DNA from: Mariannaea sp. PMI_226
Lineage: Eukaryota > Ascomycota > Sordariomycetes > Hypocreales > Nectriaceae
Direction of reading: 5' to 3'
NCBI GenBank assembly: GCA_024336345.1
Contig: JANFOG010000002.1
Span: 1,550,001-1,614,000 of the forward strand
Length of the DNA stretch: 64,000 nucleotides
Position numbers and translations under genes: made by a program. The notes under the pieces are model-generated. The model saw only the letters and a program-made list of their open reading frames with translations. It had not been told where the DNA came from and did not search any database. The stretch's first letter is position 1. Each line of letters starts with the position of its first letter. Positions 12,460-23,453 of the stretch are shown one piece after another.

Positions 12460-15400
12460 CTATCTCCCGCTGGGTCTTGAGCTTGCCATTTCACCGTATC
12501 GTCCACGATGCTTCGTGGTGTCGTATGCTTGGAGCACACGCGTTTGGCTTTCGTCAGCCTGTGAGAAGGCATAGCCGCGTTGCTTGCGCATACGCTGCAC
12601 TTGCCGCACTTTTCGAATAGCCTTCTGAAATTGTTCCATTCTGTGCATATCCGTTAGTAGCTATAGAGAAAGATGGGTTGGGGTAAAAGAGAAAAAACAT
12701 ACCTTGGTCGATAATCTTGAATATTGTACTTCTGGATCTCCTGGATGTGATGGTATGTTTGCGGCCGGTACATGCGCTTTGCATATTTCCAAGCTATATC
12801 TCGAGCAAGACACAAAATGGCAAGCGCAAACATCTGTAACCAGAAGACAGGGCTGGTAAATAGTCGGGGAACCACACCGTGATACTCATGGGAGATCTTG
12901 AGCTTGGGTGCAACCATGCCGTACACTGCGATGAAGACGAACCAGAAAGCCATACTACCAGGAATGGCAATGACGTGGTATTTGGTCCAGTTGTTCGTGA
13001 TCAGGGCCGCCTTGCCCAAGACAGTGAGCAAGACTGCGCCGTAGAGTGCCGTTCCCCAGACCCAATGACCAGCAATCTTTCCGTCACCCTGGATGAGGTC
13101 GCCGTACCAGAAGAGCTCGGCACCAATGTACAAGATGAGTGAGTGGTATAGAGCATTAGCAATCCATTGCGCAAAGACCTTGAGCTTGAAAAACTGGTTC
13201 TGCTGTCCCATCATGTACAGTTGGGGATAACGATCCAGCAGACGGGCGGAAATGAACTGATCCAAGATACCAATCGCCAGAGGTGGCAGGAAAGTATAAA
13301 AGACGTTGTAGAAGGATAGGGTCCATGATTCATAAATAACCTGTCCAGAGAAGACGTTTTGGAATGTGAACTAGTTTGAAAATGTTAGTTCAAGCAACTC
13401 AAGCTTGCTCATCCAACACCTCCCCCTGGTCAATTTCGACTTACCCAAAACTGCGTCATGTACAAAGCAATATTCTTGTAGAATGAGAAGAGGATCGTCT
13501 TGCTCACACGCTGGTAACTCCAAGCGCCGTGAACCAAAAGAAGTTTTCGCAGGAACCTGAACTGGCCGATAGCTACGTCGGCACTTCGCGCCGCCTGAAG
13601 ACCTTCCATACCACTGATACCGACACCAATGTGCGCAGCCTGAATCATGGAGACATCGTTGGCGCCGTCGCCGATAGCCAGAAGAATCGATTGCTTCTGA
13701 TACTTTTTGACCAGTTTAACCACCAGCGCCTTTTGCAGGGGTGAGACTCGACAGCAGATGACAGCCTTGCACATGACTGCAAGGTCCAGGAAGAGCTTCT
13801 CAAGATCCTTTTCAAGTGCATACGTCAGGGACTTTCCGTCGATAATCAAAGCTAGCGTCTCCGTTTCGATGGTGCCATCACCTTGGGTGCGGATAGCATC
13901 AATTTTCTTTTGGATGTTGTCTCGAGTGGCGGAAGCTGTTTCTTCGTTGACAATCAGCAGCATCATGTCTTCGCTTAGTAGCTTGCAACTCATGCCGATG
14001 TTGATAGCCGTCTCCTGTCGATCTCCAGTCAACACCCAGACCTTGATGTTAGCTTGCTGAAGTGTGTGGATTGTCTCAGGAACACCATCTTGGAGTCGAT
14101 CCTCAATAGCTGTCGCACCAAGGAGGAAGAACTCGCGCTCAATAAGCTCGGCAGCCTTATCGAGCTCCTCAGCACGGTTTCCACCAACAGTCACCTGGGC
14201 TGCATCGAAAATCTTGTACCAATCCTGGAATTCCTGCTCTGGAATTTCTCGCATAGCCAAACATAGAGTTCGCAGACCTTCGGAGGCATACTCCTCAAGG
14301 TGGCGCAAGGTCGCTTCAACATGGGGGTTCGAGTCGTTTAACCGTTCCAAAATAACAGTATCGGCACCCTTGGTATAACAACGAACCTTGCCGTCGGGGC
14401 ATCGGTAAATGGTGGACATTCGCTTTCGGGTCGAGTTGAACTCGCAAACAGCCAGCAGCTCAAACTCCAGTTCTCGGCCATTCGCTTCGATAATGACGGA
14501 CCTGGGTTTACGCGCGGTAAATCTGTATCCCATTTGAACTGCACCTTCAACCAGAGCGCCCTCGTCGGGGGAGGCAGCTTGGTACTTGATCTTGCCCTTC
14601 TCGTCCATTTCGGGAATAACAGTGTGACATATGGAGAGAAGCGAGAGGAAGTGGTCAATTGCGGGTGCGGATTCGTGTTTCTCAGTCAAGTTCTTCTTGA
14701 GAGCCTTGAAATCGAAGAGTCCAATCTCTGTACCGTCATCCTGTAAAACAGGGCGACGATCTTCGGGGACATCGTCGGCGTACTGGATTCCGGCAATTGT
14801 ACATTGCCTAAACTCCATCTGATTACAGGTCAAGGTGCCTGTCTTGTCCGAGAAGACGTATTCCACCATTCCTAATTCCTCGACCAAACTCGACGTTCGG
14901 CAAGTAGCCGGGGTATCTGTCTTGTCATAATACATGTCCAGGTCATCGTTGATGAGAATTCCGTGCCAATACTTGACCAATTCCACGGTGACGAAGAGAG
15001 AAATGGGCACCAGGGCAGAAAACAAGACCCAGTATGTGACCATGTCCTTGAAGAATGTCTTGACAACCTGCGCAGCAGAGCCGGTGGCATCCAGTTCGAG
15101 GTATGAGAGAGCACCGCTATCGACCTTTCGTTGAATAAGATCTCCAACGGTAGAGACGATGCTTAGGATCAAGAGGATGCCAATTAGAACCAAAACAAGC
15201 CAGTTGAGCTGCTTCTCGACCTTTGTCCGCTTGATTGGTGCCGCGGTAGCATTGCGCATTAGCTTAGTCTCGTGTCCTGTAAAGACCACGACGCCATGCA
15301 CCCAAGGAGTGTTTCGCAAGGTAGCACCTCGGAGCAAAAGCTGCTCAGGGTTGAGGGCAAGCTCCTTTTCGCCACCACCAGACTGCATGGTGAGGGTTGC

Positions 15401-16681
15401 CTCGTACGTGTAAAGACTGCTGTTGGGTTGTTCCGACTTGATTCGACCGCCCAATCTGCTCAGCTCCGCAGTAGAGACCATGGTAGAGGTTTCAGGCAAT
15501 GCCTGCTTGATCTTAAGATTAGTCTCGCCGTCCAGGTTGGCTGTCTCGATATAACAGAGTCCTTCGGGCTCAGAGCTGGCCAGGAGCACCAAGTCGGCAG
15601 GAAAAGGCTGCTCTGATTCTACTCTGATAATGTCGCCAACGGCCACATTGATCCATTTTGTCTCCGCGAAGGTTGAGCCACGCAAGACACGAGCTTCCGA
15701 GGTATTGAGGGCATTGTCAGCTTGCTTTCTCCTATAATCCTCTACCAATTCCTTTCCTGCAGAAATGAGAAGCACGATCATGAGCGGTGCAATAGTGGTA
15801 TATTGGTTTGTGGGGGACAGATTGGGGATCTGCTGAAGCGCAGCCGTGAACAGGAAGAAGACGTTTGCGAACTTCGAGAATTGTTCGAACAGGAATTTCG
15901 GTAGGAAGGTAGCAGCGTTATACTTCGCGGTGGAGATATGGTTGTCGACATATTTGTTGGCCGCATTGGCGGGAGGGTTGTTGAGGTAAATGATTCTAGG
16001 GCCGAGTGTTGAAGGGTCCGGTGCACTCTTCCCGAAGCCAAACTTGAAATTGCCCATATCAAAGCCTCGCTTTTTGGGTTGTTGGTGTCCAGCGTCTCCA
16101 ACAGAGTCGCCTCGTTCGTGACTTGGTTCCGTCAACGGCAGATCCATCTCTGAATAGCCCTGTCCCATGCCCAACTTGTTCTTCACTTTCCCGAAGAAAC
16201 CACCACCAAGGCCCAATACACTGTTTCGATTCCGCGCATTATCCCTGCCCATGGACGATGAGCCCTCGTCGCCCCGAACGCCACCATGCTGATAATATGA
16301 ATCACCATCTGGGGGGTAGTCGTCGAAGTCATCAGCATAGCGCTGATAATTATTCAGATCTGATGTTTGGCTGTATTGTCTGTTGAGGTAAGGATCGCTG
16401 CCGCCTCGAGGTGGGACACCCAGATTGTCCCCAGGTCGTGATGCTGACGGGTGAGAGGAGCCACCACCACCAACAAAGTCATCGTAAGATACAGAGGGGC
16501 GTCCCTGAGGATCTTGGTCTTGGTTATGAAATCGCATTAGATCATCATCATTGAGTGCGGACCGCTGGCCATTATTGTAGACGGGCTGGTCATTGTCAAG
16601 GTCAAGCAGCAAATTGTCAGAATTGTTGGAGCGTCCCCCTTGGGGGCCTCCCGGAGGTCGCCCAGCCATGTTGGCGGACAA
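12460..16681 (-). CDS. P4-ATPase phospholipid flippase, Drs2 class
   Basis: Three exons on the minus strand (16681-13445, 13370-12703, 12640-12460) encode 1361 residues; a second Met five codons in is an alternative start. It should flip aminophospholipids to the cytosolic leaflet at the trans-Golgi/endosome and drive vesicle budding. Visible motifs are the A-domain DGET (384-387), the P4-specific PISL in TM4 (559-562), the phosphorylation loop DKTGTLT (Asp612) and a hinge GDGANDVSMIQ. The N-terminal 220 residues are disordered and rich in Asn, Asp, Gly and Ser; the C-terminal membrane segments span the exon 1/2 junction (YMTQFW joined to FTFQNVFSGQ). The last 60-residue exon is basic, like the regulatory tail of Drs2. 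The length matches fungal Drs2 proteins. Close subclass assignment versus Dnf proteins rests on motif resemblance only. Confidence 0.93.
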
Positions 16682-17502
16682 TTAGGGAGAAGTGAAGCAA
16701 TCAACTCGGTCCGAGGGTGGTCGGCATGCGGAATGTATGGAGACGACGCAAAGAGGGTCGAGAAGAGAGAGAGAGAGAGAAAAGTTATCAAGATCTTCCG
16801 ATTCGAGATGTGTAGATTTGGAGGATTGGAGGGGGGTGAGAGAACGGGAGGAGAGAGGAAGGGAGAATCGAGTGCGTTCAAAGGTCGTAATCGTGGGTCG
16901 TCGTGTCGATATGAGGTCGTCGTCGCAAGTGTCAAGTCAAGATCCGGTCAGGACAAGGGAGGCGACGATGAGGAAGCGCAGCTGAGATGACCACTGGCGC
17001 AGCTGCTCTAGGGCTCTTTGACAAGGTATGGCGTTCGGAGTCTGAGAGAGACGGACGCGAGCACTCGCTGGCTGTGTTTGGCGGGCCAAGACTAAGACCA
17101 ACTCAAGACCAAAAAAAAACCCAGCCTCTGGAGTCGGGATGGGAAAGGCTGCACAGCCTCCTTTCTGGGTTTCTAGGCGTCAGCTTAGGGTAGCGAAGGG
17201 GGACAGCAGGTATGGGGTACCTCGTACTCACAACAGGTAAGCACAAGACAGCAAAGGACAGCAAACTCGTTAGCGCGTACCTATTACTCTGTGCTCCAGA
17301 CAATCGGTTCCTGTCTGTAGGGGGGGTCGGGCGCCTTCTAAAGAGAGAGAGAGAGGTGTAAGGTTGCGTCACGGTGCAGTGGGACGGTTGTTCCAAGTTC
17401 TAACTTGAACTGGGGGCCCCCGTGTGGCCAGCTTGCACCCAGTGATTGGCCCGTCCCCGCAGCTTCTGGAGGTGAGACACGACGGTAGGGGACTAAGAAA
17501 AC

Positions 17503-17539
<37 letters not shown>

Positions 17540-18744
17540 TGAAGTAGCTGTAACGTGTACATGTGTATGCTGCATCTTTGTTTGATAGCAGCTTCTTCAT
17601 CCAAACATATCTGGATTGAATTGTCTTTTATCTACCTAATGAATTGTTCTTTCGTTTCCCTTTTCTCCCTCTTTCTCGCCTTTTTCCCTTGTTCTTCTCT
17701 TGTCATCCAGCCCCTTGTATAATCTACTAGCACTAGATGGGTCCCCATCAATGCATCAAGAGGATATATTTGGAATCCCTCCTTCTTCATCACAAAATGC
17801 AGCTGAAAAAACAAAGAGGTGGGCATGGCCCGAGACAATGGCAAGTCTACTACAGTGAGTGAATAACTGCGATACATATCCGCAAGTATTCTCTCAAGCC
17901 TTGATGTACCCCGTAATTTTTTAGGGCCGTAAACACGTATGTTCTTGAGGAATTCCAAACTGTCGAGGAGTCCACATACAAGTTTCCATGGGTCATGTTA
18001 CTAAAAGCTGATGAGCGCCGCGGCGCTGTAGGAGCCCGTAAAGGGAATGTGGGTGGCTGACAACTTCCATTGTATATGTACAAGTAAGAAAAGTGAACGG
18101 AATTTGCGCACTACTGCAATGGGGAATGGGGATCGCAGGGTTTTCTGTTCTACGTGGTGATTATGGAGTGCGATAGACAAGCTCTACTCTCTGTGCTGCA
18201 CATCTAGTGCCGTTCTGTTCTGTCTTGAAGATCTCCAAACAGTAGGATGTGCAGTTCAGTAGGTAATTAGGTATGGAAATAGATTAGGCGAGAGAATGAA
18301 ACATGAGACAGCGCTCCTAGGGGAAAACACTAAAAATGAAAACCAGCCCAGTAAATCGATCACCAAGGCGACACAAGAAAAGGGCCCAAGCTTCTCTTGA
18401 TGCCTCCCCCCTCCCCCCCCCTTCTTGGCTGTTATTAATTAGAGTATAGTAATTAATCTGCAGTCTGCACTCTCTCTACCTTATCTCAACGTTGACGAAG
18501 TTTTATTTTCCTCTCCGACAATCAAAAGGGGGGGTCAATACCCTGCCAATCCAGTCTGTCCCTTTATCCCCCTTGTCCCCTCCAAGCCCGCAGCCCGCAG
18601 CCCAGCCAAAAGCCGGGCTGTGTGTTGCTATTCGTGGCTCTCAGCAAAAAAAAGGTCACTTCCCGGCATCCACTCGCATCCAGGTTAGCTACCTTAGGTA
18701 TAGGTACTTGGTAATCGGCGACGTCAAGGGAGCTCCTTGGTCAT
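16682..18744. other. Flippase upstream region and gene-free gap
   Basis: The first few hundred bases are purine-rich on the + strand, so CT-rich on the coding strand of the flippase; they are the likely promoter and leader. Beyond that are GA microsatellites (16768-16783, 17341-17354, 17505-17537). A 108-codon minus-strand frame at 17632-17958 has no recognisable domain. No gene is supported. Confidence 0.5.
17505..17537. repeat. (GA)n microsatellite
   Basis: About 16 uninterrupted GA units, with a shorter GA tract at 17341-17354. It is non-coding and lies between the flippase promoter and the Tc1/mariner relic. Confidence 0.95.
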
Positions 18745-18783
18745 TACAGCAACTGGCAACAAGTTTTGATCCAAACCTCTGTA
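18745..18783 (+). repeat. Left terminal inverted repeat of the Tc1/mariner relic
   Basis: A 39-bp arm that includes the TA target duplication. It is identical to the reverse complement of 19989-20027 and carries no point differences, although the transposase gene between the arms is heavily mutated. Confidence 0.95.
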
Positions 18784-18870
18784 CCAGTGGGGTCACCACG
18801 CAAAGACATGCTAGCTGAAATAGGTAGCTATTATATGCTGCTTTAAGCAGCCTTGTGATCCTTTATTTTG

Positions 18871-19896
18871 CTAGTATTTTGTATACCAACCATCAGCAGC
18901 CTTAACAGCAGCTACTCTATTAGGCATTGTAGATATTAGATTTTCTAAGGTCTCGTCAGCAATGCTATGCCAAGCTTCCTTTACAGCTTTCATTAATTCA
19001 TATTGTGTTTTGACTGTATCATCTATAAATTCTAGCTCTGGGTGAAGACGATAGATTTCTGCTTTCATTAAGGCCTAAAGGTTCTCAATTAGATTGAGGT
19101 CTGGTGAATATGGCAGCCAAATTATGATCTTGATGTTTAGTTCATCTAATAAAGCCTTGACTATCCGAGCTATATGTGAAAAAGCATTATTATGCATAAA
19201 GATATCACCTGGCTTGATGACTTCCGGAAGAATAGCTTGATATAGGTCGCAGATATGCTCTCCATCAACACGGCCGTGAAGAGCCATTAGCCCTATGCAA
19301 AGGCTAGCTCCAAATAAGGCCCAAAACATCTGCCTTACGGCTCCTTATGGTGAGCTTTCCTTTACATCGCCCTATAATAGCTGCTCACAAGGGCTTAAGA
19401 AAGTCCACATAGGCCGGGCCCCTTGCCCTCTTATAACATAACATTCATCGCTCTATTTGACAGTCTTCCAGTCGATATTCTCGTATCGGGCTACCCACTG
19501 ACGCCTCTTTTCAGCATATTCAGACTTCAGTAAAGGTCGTTTCTTTTGGATCCACCTACGCCGGCCCATCTCTCGCAAAAGATATCTTAAAGACCTCTCT
19601 TTGCAAGCATTATCTACTGAATCTAGTAGATCTTTTGTTGTAATATGTGGATCAATATGCATTATTATATCGTAGATTTAATCGCGTTGCTCTTCCGTAA
19701 GCTTCCGTGGAGCTCCAGACCGTGGCTTACTTTGATTATCTAAGCGTTGTTTTTCGAGCCGTAGAGTTGATTTAATGGTTCCAAGAGGGACCTCTGGATG
19801 TAAAGCTTTAATCCGGCTATGAGAAAGACCATAGCTTCGAAGCTCACAAATTCGAGACCGTAATTGAGGTGATAGCTCTGGCCCACGGCGGCCCAT
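18871..19896 (-). pseudogene. Tc1/mariner transposase pseudogene (five in-frame stops)
   Basis: One continuous minus-strand frame starts MGRRGPELSPQLRSR at 19896 and ends with a stop at 18871, about 341 codons. An N-terminal helix-turn-helix region (ELRSYGLSHSRIKAL) is followed by a DDE domain: a first Asp in the SDEC segment, a second site reading FMHNNAFSH where HDNA is usual, and PYSPDLNLIENL before a stop. Stops are at 19678-19680 (TAA), 19453-19455 (TAG), 19372-19374 (TAG), 19345-19347 (TAA) and 19075-19077 (TAG). There are no frameshifts. Each stop, and the Asp-to-Asn change, can be explained by a CpA-to-TpA change on one strand, the RIP signature. The gene cannot make an active enzyme. 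Confidence 0.92.
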
Positions 19897-19988
19897 TTTG
19901 TGGTGTTGTATGTTGAAGGAAGCAAAATAGGGGGGTAAAAGCAGCGTTGAAAATTGAGTCTAATTTCCCTGTGGGGGGCCCCGCTAGT

Positions 19989-20027
19989 TACAGAGGTTTG
20001 GATCAAAACTTGTTGCCAGTTGCTGTA
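19989..20027 (-). repeat. Right terminal inverted repeat of the Tc1/mariner relic
   Basis: Perfect inverted partner of 18745-18783. Just inside it the two arms differ by a 1-nt gap and several transitions. Confidence 0.95.
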
Positions 20028-21318
20028 CTCCAGCACCCCCAATGTACACCGTACTTTGGATTTGCCTCCCCGTGTAACGTTCACCTCCATTTTGCTTCAA
20101 TCGGACACCCAGCCTGGGTAGTCTGTCAGTCAATCTGTGCCTCGTCTCTTTGATTAGGGCCAGTGGAGAAGGGTCGTCCCCTCTCTCGTCTCGTACAACG
20201 CTACGTGCGTACGAAGTCGTCGTCGTCGTCGTCGGCCGTCGTAAAGCCCTTCGCCCCCTTTCGCTCCCCCTTGTGAACCAACATTGGATGGACGACGTCG
20301 TCATATTGGCAGAGGGTCCACAAGGATCCAACCGCCTCAGTCACGGCCACCTAACCTGAAACGACTCCCAACTCCAATATCTCATCCCATGTGTCTTCCA
20401 TGTGCTGGTGCTGCGAATGGAATTGTCGTGTTGTCGATCAACCAGTGACAGTGCCCCCATTGCAGGATTCTGCAAAAGGACGGGGCGCAGCCTCATCCCA
20501 TCCATATCCACCACAAGCACAAGTGTCTTGTAACGAATCACAGACCAACCGTTTCGCCAAGGCGCAGGGCGGAGGGTATCAATGCAAGCACTGAAATGGC
20601 CTCCATTCCCCGAGACGCACCCCGGCATGCCATCTTCACAATCGCCAACTACACAATATAGCCATGGTACTCGACGGGATAAGAAAACCAAAAGAACTTG
20701 TGGGATGCCCGTTCTCCCCGCAAGAATGTCATAGCTCTTCAAAACTGCATCAGCAAAGCTTGGGCCTTCTGAAGCCTGAATGAATCCCAATATAAGGGAA
20801 CCTAAGGTATTTTATATATAAGAAATATCATGTATCCAATCATAATCAACAGGAAAGATGCGAATAGTATACTCAAGTTCAATAGTTATTCAGATAGCCT
20901 GTCCATCACAACTTCAAAGATCGACTTTTGACACAATCTTTCCAATCTTAGGAAGATGAATTGATATCGTCAATTTATTATACACTCCTCGACGGCACGG
21001 CAGCTACTGAATTCAGAAAGCAAAGCCGTAAGTCCCACCCACTACAATATGTAGTCGTGCCCTTTGGCAGCTCTGCTTCGCTCACAAATCAAACCGGAAT
21101 GAGCTCCCTGTGCTCAACAGTACCTGGGGCATTTTGAGCCATTGGCTCTTTAAGGTACCCGTCTACATATCAGCGCCGAGTGGCATAAGGAACCGAAAGT
21201 AGAGTAAACAGCCTGGACTTAAGCAGGTCTTTACACACACATATATGTGATATTATCAGTTGCTATCTCATCATCATTTTACCTCATATCCGTCAGAGTC
21301 TTCACCCCAAACTTCCCC
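20028..21318. other. Gap between transposon relic and hydrolase
   Basis: No supported gene. A (GTC)n run lies at 20216-20234. A 149-codon minus-strand frame at 20341-20790 has no domain I recognise and I do not call it. The last 500 bases are A/T-rich and probably include the 3' UTR of the hydrolase gene. Confidence 0.4.
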
Positions 21319-22341
21319 TTACAACGCCGACTTCACGGTACCGCCAAATACTTGATTCACCCACTTGCCTATATGGGCATTCACGTCTTCCGGCGCCTGC
21401 CACAATGCCCAGTGAGATGCCTTGACGTCTCTCCTTGTCAAGTTATCAAAGTACTGGCCCATCTCCTGCGCCATGGATGGCGGCAACGCATCGTCATGGG
21501 TTGCCGAGATGAACAGCGCCGGCATCTTCAGTCGTCTCCCCCTCTCACCAAGCTCTTGCTCGTCGTTGAAATTCAGCTCTCGGGTTCGGTACCAATTCAG
21601 AGGACCTCGCAGCTCCGGGGCGCTGTTTCGCATATACTGTCCAACATAGAAATCCATCTCTTCATCTGAAAGAAGAGGCGTCTTCTCCAGCAGTGGGAGC
21701 TTCTCAAAGAGAGCGCCATGCTCCGTAGTGAAGCCGAGCTTGCCGTCAGCGGTTCGACCGCCGTACATGGCGTTCAGGAACTGTCGGACATTCTCCTTGC
21801 CCTGAAGCTTGTTCTGGACGTCAGGGCCAGCAAGCTGCAGCTGGTACCTGAAGTTGAGCAGGTGTCCACTGTCAATTATAGCTTTGAGCGGAACATAGGT
21901 ATTGTTTGGAGGGCTAAACGGAGTGCAGACGCTGAAGACACCCTTGATCAGCTCAGGGTACCAGAGTGTAACCCGCCAGACAACTGCGCCACCCCAGTCG
22001 TGGCCTCCAAGGATGATCTGGCCCTCTCCGACGAATTTCTGAGCGAGTTCCCGGATATCCGCTGCAATGTTCTTCATGGTATATCTTTCAAGTGCCTCCG
22101 GTGCCTCGGTACCACCGTAGCCCAACATGTCGGGGACAACAACCTGGAACCCCAGGGACATGAAGTAAGGTATTTGATTGCGCCATCCAAAGGACAGGTC
22201 AGGGAAGCCGTGGATCAAGACCATGGTAGCCACAGGCTCGACTTCGGGCCGTCCAACAAGGTACTGATAACGCACGCCTCGGATCTGGGCCGTCTCGATC
22301 TTGACCCTAGCATCATTGGGTACCAGCTTATCCACAGCCAT
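21319..22341 (-). CDS. Epoxide hydrolase-like alpha/beta-hydrolase
   Basis: A single-exon gene of 340 residues. It is expected to open an epoxide with water through an Asp-ester intermediate; the substrate is unknown. Visible motifs are the oxyanion-hole HGFP (44-47), the nucleophile motif GGHDWGG with Asp115, cap-domain tyrosines that may polarise the epoxide oxygen (Tyr166 and Tyr251 are candidates), an acid at Asp283/284 in THDDALPP, and the catalytic His310 in SHWALWQ. An Asp rather than Ser or Cys at the nucleophile elbow separates it from lipases and esterases; haloalkane dehalogenases share this feature, but HGFP and the cap tyrosines favour epoxide hydrolase. There is no signal peptide, so it is probably cytosolic or peroxisomal; the C-terminus KSAL is not a clear peroxisomal signal. 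No biosynthetic cluster surrounds it. Confidence 0.9.
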   Translation of the reverse strand: MAVDKLVPNDARVKIETAQIRGVRYQYLVGRPEVEPVATMVLIHGFPDLSFGWRNQIPYFMSLGFQVVVPDMLGYGGTEAPEALERYTMKNIAADIRELAQKFVGEGQIILGGHDWGGAVVWRVTLWYPELIKGVFSVCTPFSPPNNTYVPLKAIIDSGHLLNFRYQLQLAGPDVQNKLQGKENVRQFLNAMYGGRTADGKLGFTTEHGALFEKLPLLEKTPLLSDEEMDFYVGQYMRNSAPELRGPLNWYRTRELNFNDEQELGERGRRLKMPALFISATHDDALPPSMAQEMGQYFDNLTRRDVKASHWALWQAPEDVNAHIGKWVNQVFGGTVKSAL

Positions 22342-23453
22342 GATATAAAACTTCTTCTCTGTTCTATTTTGTTTGTCGCGGTTTTTCTTTCTATAACTAT
22401 AGTGTCAGTGTTGGGTGTTGAGACCAAAATGACTTTGCGCGCAGGTAGAAAGTAAGTGTGGTATTATAAGCGTGGCCCTGTCTCATTGATGGATCATGTT
22501 CCTCTCCCATTCGCTCGGAAAACAGGGTCGCCACCTCTTCCTTTCTTCCAACGCTCCAGATTTCACACGTCAGACTTGGGGGTTGCATAACTCACATGGA
22601 CGCAAATCAGAACTTAAAGAGGCTGGTCAAAGGTATTGAGTGATTCCTCTTCAATCGAGGAATTCACGCTTCAGATAATGGACGAACGGTGGATTCAATC
22701 CAAAGGTAGAAGGAATTGAATCAACTAGGACGAACAAGACTTGAGGAAGAAAAAGAAAAAAAGTTTCAAGGATATTGTTGTAGTATATATCTTCATTCTT
22801 CGCTACGCAAGCTTCCCCTCCCAGTCGGAGTTATTATTTCAATAGATGCTCCGACCCCAACGGGAGGCCATAGGCCAAGACATCGATCAAGCGGGGACGA
22901 GACAAACCGAGGCACGACGGAACCAATGTCCCAACCCAGTTTCATGCCCCCGCACGGTAGTGACACCGTTGAGATCAGTTGTGTTACGTAGCAAACTACA
23001 AAGTACTATGCGGGTGTTATAGCGGTCTGCAAGACGGAAGTGAAATATTGCTCCAAACTCACTTAAAGTAGAGCGAAAGACGAAGGATGAAGACCTAATG
23101 TGGATATCGGTTCCAAAGTTCCGCAGCATAATTAATTACAGAGAGGGGATTAAGTATATCGTCGGGCGATCTGAGAAGTCCTTTTGAATCGGTGTGGGTA
23201 TCATTCTCTTAACTAGTATTTGTTTTCTAGAAAGTGGAAGGTCTTGAAAAAATTGTTGTTCAAACTTATCCGACGTTAAGTTGTCTGCCCCTAACTGGCC
23301 CCTATTCTCATTCGAAATAAACACTATAGTAGATAGCTGCATCCGTACTAGGGGAGGCTAAAACAAAGAACTATTAAGTAAAAGTGGTATCGCAAGCCTA
23401 TGTCAAGCCGACATTTTGTTCAAGGCGGTATTGTCGAGTTGATGCAGGTAGGT
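22342..23453. other. Hydrolase promoter side and downstream region of the pinin-like gene
   Basis: No gene supported. The stretch is moderately A/T-rich. It should hold the promoter of the hydrolase (adjacent to 22341) and the 3' UTR of the pinin-like gene (adjacent to 23454). No tRNA or repeat family was recognised. Confidence 0.45.

Larger units (their letters stand above)
18745..20027 (-). mobile_element. Tc1/mariner DNA transposon, RIP-inactivated, with intact terminal inverted repeats
   Basis: The two ends, 18745-18783 and 19989-20027, are perfect 39-bp inverted copies counting the terminal TA on each side, which is the expected TA target duplication. The similarity continues imperfectly for about 15 more bases, mostly transitions. 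The total size of 1283 bp and a single internal minus-strand transposase frame of about 341 codons fit the Tc1 clade; the fungal element impala is of this size. The ends begin TACAGCAACTGGC. The coding part is more A/T-rich than its flanks and full of stops (see the pseudogene entry). No other copy of these ends was seen in the window. Confidence 0.93.

Noticed and set aside
17632..17958. 108-codon minus-strand frame beginning MEFLKNIRVYGPKK
   Set aside because: No domain, no splice partners and a simple basic tail. It could be a real small gene but nothing in the sequence supports it.
20341..20790. 149-codon minus-strand frame next to the transposon relic
   Set aside because: No domain or conserved motif; composition looks random. 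Kept only as a candidate for transcript evidence.
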